DNA of 10,968 nucleotides from Alphaproteobacteria bacterium (GTDB lineage: Bacteria > Pseudomonadota > Alphaproteobacteria > Rhizobiales > Beijerinckiaceae), in NCBI GenBank assembly GCA_009921785.1, contig RFXE01000042.1, positions 1 through 10,968 of the forward strand, in the 5' to 3' direction. The position numbers and the translations under genes are program-made. Positions 6,456 through 10,968 of the stretch are shown here, piece by piece (the first letter of the stretch is position 1; each line of letters opens with the position of its first letter). Below the pieces are notes generated by a model. It had not been told where the DNA came from. It saw only the letters and a list, made by a program, of their open reading frames with translations, and did not search any database.

Positions 6456-7589
6456 ATGCTTCTTTTGCGCCCTCTTCACCCGGTTATTTTGGTTTGTCTC
6501 GCGAGCGTCATTGCCCTCCCGGCTTTGGCACAGCAACAGCCTAATGCCTATTGCGATAATTTGAGGGCCGAACTCGCAATGGTTGAGCAATCAATCGCCA
6601 GCGCGAGTGATGTGTCTTTCGCGGCGCAAATTAAAAAGGCGCAGCGTGAGCACGACAAGACGGCCGCCTATGCAAAATCGATTGGATGCGCGGATTTAAG
6701 ACTTCCCTTGATCTCGGCGCCTGCGCCAGCCAAATGTGCCGCGCTTGAAGCGCAAATCGGTCAGCTCGAGCAAGATATTGAAGCGCTAAAAACGGAAGCC
6801 GCGCGTGGCGGATCAGACGAGTTGCAACAACAAAAGCTCGGCCTGAAAACGGCGATTGAAACAACATGCACGCCAGGCGCTGCGAATGGCCAAGCTAAAG
6901 CCGGTGTCGGGTCCTTAGTTGGCGGCACGCAAGGCGGATTACAATCATCCGAAATGCCGGATGACCCCTTAGCGCATCCTGAACTCGGCCTTCAAAATGG
7001 TTTCCGTACAATTTGCGTGCGTTCATGCGATGGCTATTTTTTTCCGATCAGCCAATTCGGCACCAATGGCCGCATCGCCACCGATATAGACTTGTGTAAA
7101 GCGTCATGTCCTGGCGCGGTTGTAAATCTTTATCTGCAACCGAATGATCGAGAAGTGGATGGTGCGGTCTCTGCCGAAGGCGGATTACCCTATACCGCCC
7201 TTCCAACTGCGTATCATTATCGCACATCGCTTGATTCAAGCTGCTCATGCCGTGTGCCCGGTAAGACATGGGCCGAAACCTTGGCAGACGCTGAACGTAT
7301 ATTGAATGCGAATGGCTCACCTGATGCGCAGATATCAGAATTAAAGGCACAAGAATTATCTCGCCCGCGTGACTTGAAAGCACCACCCAAAACAAAGCCT
7401 AAAAAGGGTGAACCGGTTACTGCGCCTGTTCCGCCTCAAAACATGGCCGTATTGCAAAGCGCCATTCCGGCAGGAACGGATATCGTTCCTTTAGGCGAAG
7501 GCGAAATACGCGAGATCGTTAGCGCCGACGGCACGAAGCGGAAGATCAGAATATTGCGTGCCCCGGGTGCCGCCGCGATTACCGAGTAA
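6456..7589 (+). CDS. Exported DUF2865-type protein
   Basis: This 377-residue protein has a signal peptide (hydrophobic 9-22, likely cleavage after 'LPALA' at 25) and is probably periplasmic. Residues 30-138 are charged, with heptad-like stretches ('ALEAQIGQLEQDIEALKTEA' at 95-114), suggesting a coiled coil with paired cysteines. The core, 180-282, carries 'FRTICVRSCDGYFFPIS', 'CKASCPG', 'PYTALPTAYHYRTS' and 'CSCRVPGKTW', the pattern I know as DUF2865, with six cysteines (187, 191, 214, 218, 263, 265). A Lys/Pro-rich linker (303-327) leads to a tail with 'IREIVSADGTKRKIRIL'. The biochemical role is unknown. The ATG at 6456 begins the signal peptide best; a TTG at 6444 would add four residues. 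Neither has a clear ribosome site. The stop directly abuts the convergent gltX stop. Confidence 0.8.
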   Translation: MLLLRPLHPVILVCLASVIALPALAQQQPNAYCDNLRAELAMVEQSIASASDVSFAAQIKKAQREHDKTAAYAKSIGCADLRLPLISAPAPAKCAALEAQIGQLEQDIEALKTEAARGGSDELQQQKLGLKTAIETTCTPGAANGQAKAGVGSLVGGTQGGLQSSEMPDDPLAHPELGLQNGFRTICVRSCDGYFFPISQFGTNGRIATDIDLCKASCPGAVVNLYLQPNDREVDGAVSAEGGLPYTALPTAYHYRTSLDSSCSCRVPGKTWAETLADAERILNANGSPDAQISELKAQELSRPRDLKAPPKTKPKKGEPVTAPVPPQNMAVLQSAIPAGTDIVPLGEGEIREIVSADGTKRKIRILRAPGAAAITE

Positions 7590-8924
7590 TCACGCGCTCA
7601 AACGCCGACGCGTTTCAGCCTCGCCAATCAAAGGCAACATCAGTTTTAATTCGGGTCCATGCTCAAGCCCTGTCAGCGCCAAACGCAGCGGCATGAAAAG
7701 CTCTTTGCCTTTGCGGCCTGTTGCGTCTTTCACTTTGGCAGTCCACGCGCCCCATGTCTCGGTGTCCCAAGGCGATGAAGGCAAAACCGCAAGCGCCGCT
7801 GTGAGAAAAGCTTGATCGCGCTCTGCGGTATGCGCAATCGGACCATCAATGACAGCGGACCAAGTCATCGCATCGCCAAAATGTTCAAGATTGCCGCGCA
7901 CGGCGACCCAGAAATCTTCGCCCCGCTCAATACCGAGCGCAGCGAGACGCGGCTTTGCGGTTTCATAGCTCATCGCATGAAGTGTTTTCGCGTTCAGCCC
8001 CTCAAGCTCCGCTTCATCGAATTTTGCCGGTGCACGCGACAGACGCGCGAGATCAATCAAAGCACCAAGCTCATCAAGTTTAGCGATGGGGCGCACCGAT
8101 TCCGATGAACCCACAAGAACAGCGAGTGACGCCACCGCCATCGGTTCCATTCCGTCTTCACGCAATGAGGAAATCGAGAAATGGCCTTTGCGTTTTGAAA
8201 GTCCTTCACCGCTCGCATTGGTCAACAAATTGTGATGACCAAAGAGTGGGGATGCACCATGGAGCGTTTCGAAAATTTGAATCTGCACGCCGGTATTTGT
8301 GACATGATCTTCACCACGAATGACATGAGTCACTTTGGTATCGATGTCATCAACAACTGAGGGCAGCGTGTAGAGATAGGTGCCGTCGGCACGAATAAGA
8401 ACCGGATCCGACAAAGAGGCGCAATCAACCGTGCACGGACCACGCACGAGATCCGTCCACGCCACTGTTTTATGATCAAGCATGAACCGCCAATGCGGTT
8501 TGCGACCTTCCGCTTCAAGCGCTTGCTTTTCCGCGTCCGTTAGATTCAACGCCGCACGATCATAGACAGGTGGCAAATGCCTTGCCGCCTGACGTTTGCG
8601 TTTGCGCTCGAGCTCTTCTTCGGTTTCATAACACGCATAGAGCTTGCCCATCGCGCGCAATTTGTCAGCTGCCTCGTGATAGTGATCAAAACGCTCTGAT
8701 TGGCGAATGACAAGATCAGGCTTGATGCCCATCCAATCAAGATCAACCGCAATGCCATCGGCAAATTCTTTGGTAGAGCGCTCAATATCGGTGTCATCAT
8801 AGCGCAAAATGAATTGCCCTCCCGCGCGATGCGCAAAGAGATAATTCAATAAGGCTGTGCGCGCATTGCCGATATGAATACGGCCTGTGGGCGATGGCGC
8901 GAAACGAACAATGGGTGTTGTCAT
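7590..8924 (-). CDS. gltX: Glutamyl-tRNA synthetase, divergent second (GltX2) type
   Basis: This 444-residue class I synthetase activates glutamate and transfers it to tRNA-Glu, and in many alphaproteobacteria also to tRNA-Gln before amidation by GatCAB. The HIGH motif is PSPTGRIHIGNART (10-23) and the KMSKS loop is LSKRKGHFS (242-250); 'VIRGEDHVTNTGVQ' (201-214) is also typical. It differs from the canonical enzyme: 'LRYDDTD' replaces 'LRIEDTD', KRKG replaces KRHG, and in 'YACYETEEEL' the second zinc-type cysteine is Glu. It is also shorter than the usual 465-475 residues. These features fit the second GluRS that many alphaproteobacteria carry. The ATG overlaps the nadE stop by one base (TAATG), pointing to translational coupling. 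tRNA specificity cannot be read from this sequence. Confidence 0.92.
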   Translation of the reverse strand: MTTPIVRFAPSPTGRIHIGNARTALLNYLFAHRAGGQFILRYDDTDIERSTKEFADGIAVDLDWMGIKPDLVIRQSERFDHYHEAADKLRAMGKLYACYETEEELERKRKRQAARHLPPVYDRAALNLTDAEKQALEAEGRKPHWRFMLDHKTVAWTDLVRGPCTVDCASLSDPVLIRADGTYLYTLPSVVDDIDTKVTHVIRGEDHVTNTGVQIQIFETLHGASPLFGHHNLLTNASGEGLSKRKGHFSISSLREDGMEPMAVASLAVLVGSSESVRPIAKLDELGALIDLARLSRAPAKFDEAELEGLNAKTLHAMSYETAKPRLAALGIERGEDFWVAVRGNLEHFGDAMTWSAVIDGPIAHTAERDQAFLTAALAVLPSSPWDTETWGAWTAKVKDATGRKGKELFMPLRLALTGLEHGPELKLMLPLIGEAETRRRLSA

Positions 8925-10660
8925 TAGAAATCAACCACTTCGGATTTTGTGAGTGTTGTACGCGGCGCGAGTTTGGGGTCGGGTATATGAGCCGCCCGTC
9001 CCTGATCGCGGAACCGGTTGACGATCGGATAGCGGCGATCGCGGCCGAAATTTTTGAGCGTGACTTTTACGCCCGGTGCGGACTGCCGGCGTTTATATTC
9101 CGCGCCATATAACAGACGCTCGATTTTACGAACCGTCTCAATATCGAAACCCCGCGCAACAAGATCACTGACGCGCATCTCATTCTCGACAAGACCTTCA
9201 AGAATTGCATCGAGCACATCATAAGGCGGCAATGAATCCTGATCCGTCTGATTTTCGCGCAGTTCCGCGGACGGCGCTTTGGTGATGATCCGCTCAGGGA
9301 TCACAAGGCCTGAAGGCCCACGCGCATCATCAGGCTTCCATTGGTTGCGTAGAGATGAAAGACGATAGACCTCCATTTTGTAGAGATCTTTAATCGGATT
9401 GAATCCGCCATTCATATCGCCATAGATCGTCGCATAGCCGACCGACATTTCCGACTTGTTGCCGGTCGTCATCACCATCGCGCCGAATTTGTTCGAGATC
9501 GCCATCAGAATTGTGCCGCGCGTGCGGCTTTGCAAATTCTCTTCCGTGATGTCGCGATTGGTACCTTTGAAAAGCGGCGTCAAAGCGCCTTCAAACCCCT
9601 CAACGGCCGACGCAATCGGAATTACATCATAGCGGATGCCGAGCGCTTTAGCGCATGCCTCTGCATCTTCCAAACTCTCCGACGAGGTGTAGTGATAAGG
9701 CAGCATAACCGCGTGAACACGATCAGCGCCTAACGCATCAACCGCCATCGCGGCGCAAAGGGCTGAATCGATACCGCCTGATAGACCCAACACAATGCCG
9801 GGGAAACGGTTCTTCTCGACATAGTCTTTGAAGCCCAACACGCAAGCCGCGTAATCGGCCTTGTCATCATCAAGCGGCAATGCTTTTGATGCCGACGCGC
9901 ACGACCAGCCTTGCGGCCCGCGTGACCACTCGGTGATCACGATGCTTTGCTTGAATGAGTCCATCTGACAGGCGAGCGATGAATCGGCGTTAAGCACAAA
10001 GGATGCGCCGTCAAACACAAGCTCATCTTGTCCGCCGATCTGATTGAGATAGACGAGCGGCAAACGGCTTTCCGTTACACGCGCCGCGGCAATGTTGAGA
10101 CGCACATCAAACTTGCCACGGAAATAAGGCGAGCCATTCGGCACGAACAGAAGTTCCGCACCCGTTTCGGCAAGTGTTTCGACAACATCCGGGCCCCAAA
10201 TGTCTTCGCAAATCGGAAGGCCGATGCGCAGACCGCGCAGATTCACAGGGCCCGGCATCGGGCCCGACACAAAGACGCGCTTTTCATCGAAGACGCTGTA
10301 ATTCGGCAGATCAACTTTGAAGCGCACCGCTTCGATGCGACCCTGATCAAGCACCGCGCAGGCATTATAAAGCTTGCCGTCTTCGACCCAGGGCAGTCCG
10401 ATCAAAAGCGCGGGACCACCATCCGCCGTTTCTCTTGCCAAAGCCTCGCACGCCGCGCGACACGCGTCCTGAAAGGCGGGTTTGAGCACCAGATCCTCGG
10501 GCGGATAGCCAGCAAGGAAGAGTTCGGGGAACAAAACGACATCCGCGCCCGCCTTCGCGGCGTCAGCCCGCGCGGCGCGGGCCAAAGCGAGATTGCCCTC
10601 AACATCCCCGAGCGTGGGGTTGAGCTGGGCAAGCGCGAGACGGAAAGAATTCGGGTTCAT
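8924..10660 (-). CDS. nadE: Glutamine-dependent NAD+ synthetase
   Basis: NadE performs the last step of NAD+ synthesis, amidating nicotinic acid adenine dinucleotide with ATP and ammonia from glutamine. At 578 residues it is the two-domain form. The N-terminal nitrilase-like glutaminase has the triad Glu46 ('FPELFLAGYPPEDL'), Lys115 ('RFKVDLPNY') and Cys151 ('LPICEDIWGP'). The C-terminal synthetase has the PP-loop SGGIDS (294-299), 'TTGNKSEMSVGYATIYGDMNGG' features around 400-420, and 'ITKAPSAELRENQTDQDSLPPYD'. Both domains look intact, so ammonia can come from glutamine. The ATG at 10660 precedes the typical 'LALAQLNPTLGD'; the ribosome site is a weak GGGTG. It sits 55 bases after the dioxygenase gene and overlaps gltX by one base, so the three probably form one operon. 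Confidence 0.96.
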   Translation of the reverse strand: MNPNSFRLALAQLNPTLGDVEGNLALARAARADAAKAGADVVLFPELFLAGYPPEDLVLKPAFQDACRAACEALARETADGGPALLIGLPWVEDGKLYNACAVLDQGRIEAVRFKVDLPNYSVFDEKRVFVSGPMPGPVNLRGLRIGLPICEDIWGPDVVETLAETGAELLFVPNGSPYFRGKFDVRLNIAAARVTESRLPLVYLNQIGGQDELVFDGASFVLNADSSLACQMDSFKQSIVITEWSRGPQGWSCASASKALPLDDDKADYAACVLGFKDYVEKNRFPGIVLGLSGGIDSALCAAMAVDALGADRVHAVMLPYHYTSSESLEDAEACAKALGIRYDVIPIASAVEGFEGALTPLFKGTNRDITEENLQSRTRGTILMAISNKFGAMVMTTGNKSEMSVGYATIYGDMNGGFNPIKDLYKMEVYRLSSLRNQWKPDDARGPSGLVIPERIITKAPSAELRENQTDQDSLPPYDVLDAILEGLVENEMRVSDLVARGFDIETVRKIERLLYGAEYKRRQSAPGVKVTLKNFGRDRRYPIVNRFRDQGRAAHIPDPKLAPRTTLTKSEVVDF

Positions 10661-10688
10661 CGCACCCGTTTAGATCAGCCGCCCCTGC

Positions 10689-10706
10689 GCCGCAACGGAG
10701 TGCGGC
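10689..10706. repeat. Intercistronic inverted repeat before nadE
   Basis: GCCGCA (10689-10694) and TGCGGC (10701-10706) form a six-base-pair GC-rich stem with a six-base loop, between the dioxygenase stop and the nadE start. No T run follows on either strand, so it is not a terminator. A processing or stabilising hairpin is possible, as is chance in a GC-rich spacer. Confidence 0.35.
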
Positions 10707-10715
10707 AATTCCGCC

Positions 10716-10968
10716 TCACCCAAAACTATAAGCATCCATCATGAGCACGCCATATTCCTGGCTGGTGTGCACACGGGTGCCGTGGGCGCCTGCGCCGGCG
10801 GCACCCATCGCGACGAAAAGCGGGAGAAGATGTTCTTCGGTCGGGTGGTTCTTCGCGCCATTGGGCGCGAGCATCCGGTATTGGACGAGCGCTTCTGTAT
10901 CGCCATCGGTGATTTTGCGATCAAGCCACTCGCCGAAGCTCTTCACCCAATCGGGCGCAGGTGAGTCC
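10716..10968 (-). CDS. DODA-type (YgiD-like) ring-opening dioxygenase, C-terminal part
   Basis: The frame runs off the right edge, so only the last 83 residues are visible. It continues past the internal GTG at 10946 to the edge (reading DSPAPDWVKSFGEW), so that GTG is not the start. 'HPTEEHLLPLFVAMGAAG' and the ending 'SQEYGVLMMDAYSFG' match the C-terminus of the class III extradiol dioxygenase family that includes E. coli YgiD and plant DOPA 4,5-dioxygenase. The His residues of 'HPTEEH' include one expected metal ligand. Such enzymes cleave catechol-type rings using a divalent metal, but the natural bacterial substrate is generally unclear. It is probably the first visible gene of the operon with nadE and gltX. 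Confidence 0.85.
   Translation of the reverse strand, partial: DSPAPDWVKSFGEWLDRKITDGDTEALVQYRMLAPNGAKNHPTEEHLLPLFVAMGAAGAGAHGTRVHTSQEYGVLMMDAYSFG

Noticed and set aside
6347..6544. A 65-codon plus-strand frame between the exported-protein genes
   Set aside because: It overlaps the signal peptide region of the downstream gene in another frame, has no ribosome site, and has a low-complexity translation.
10028..10744. A 238-codon open frame on the plus strand
   Set aside because: It lies wholly antisense to nadE and the spacer, its translation is Arg-rich with no recognisable motif, and nadE is unmistakable. Codon bias on the opposite strand explains the open frame.
1..10968. Defence system, prophage, CRISPR array or integrative element
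   Set aside because: All recognisable genes are metabolic, translational or envelope genes. No tandem repeat-spacer pattern, integrase, transposase or toxin-antitoxin pair was found.

Overview
The window looks like an ordinary chromosomal segment of an alphaproteobacterium, most likely Hyphomicrobiales (Rhizobiales). This rests on recognised protein types: a DUF2865-type exported protein that I associate with that order, a second-type glutamyl-tRNA synthetase, a CimA-type citramalate synthase beside cysS, and a long Ig-like/LysM envelope protein beside a LOG-family protein. GC content looks moderate by eye (not counted). I see no transposase, integrase, phage gene, tRNA, rRNA or CRISPR array.

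Layout, left to right. Positions 1-50 hold the first 16 codons of a minus-strand gene cut by the window edge. An intrinsic terminator (81-107) follows the minus-strand LysM protein gene (205-1332). A short divergent spacer separates this from a plus-strand LOG-family gene (1453-2052). That gene converges, with a 4-base gap, on a minus-strand cluster running cysS (5765-4299), then a 133-base spacer with a palindromic repeat, then a GNAT acetyltransferase (4165-3665) and cimA (3652-2057). A spacer of about 280 bases upstream of cysS contains overlapping inverted repeats that could form alternative leader structures. Two plus-strand genes for small or medium secreted cysteine-containing proteins of unknown function follow (6042-6335 and 6456-7589). 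The second abuts, with no gap, a minus-strand operon: a DODA-type dioxygenase (cut by the right edge), nadE and gltX, with the nadE stop and gltX start overlapping.

Functionally, the window mixes aminoacyl-tRNA synthesis (CysRS, GluRS), NAD+ synthesis (glutamine-dependent NadE), a threonine-independent entry into isoleucine synthesis (CimA), a predicted cytokinin-riboside-phosphohydrolase-like enzyme (LOG) and cell-envelope proteins. I find no convincing evidence of an undescribed multi-gene system. The points worth a second look are the cysS leader, the hairpin that contains the cysS stop codon, the repeat at 4211-4283, the divergent GltX, and the two exported proteins of unknown function.
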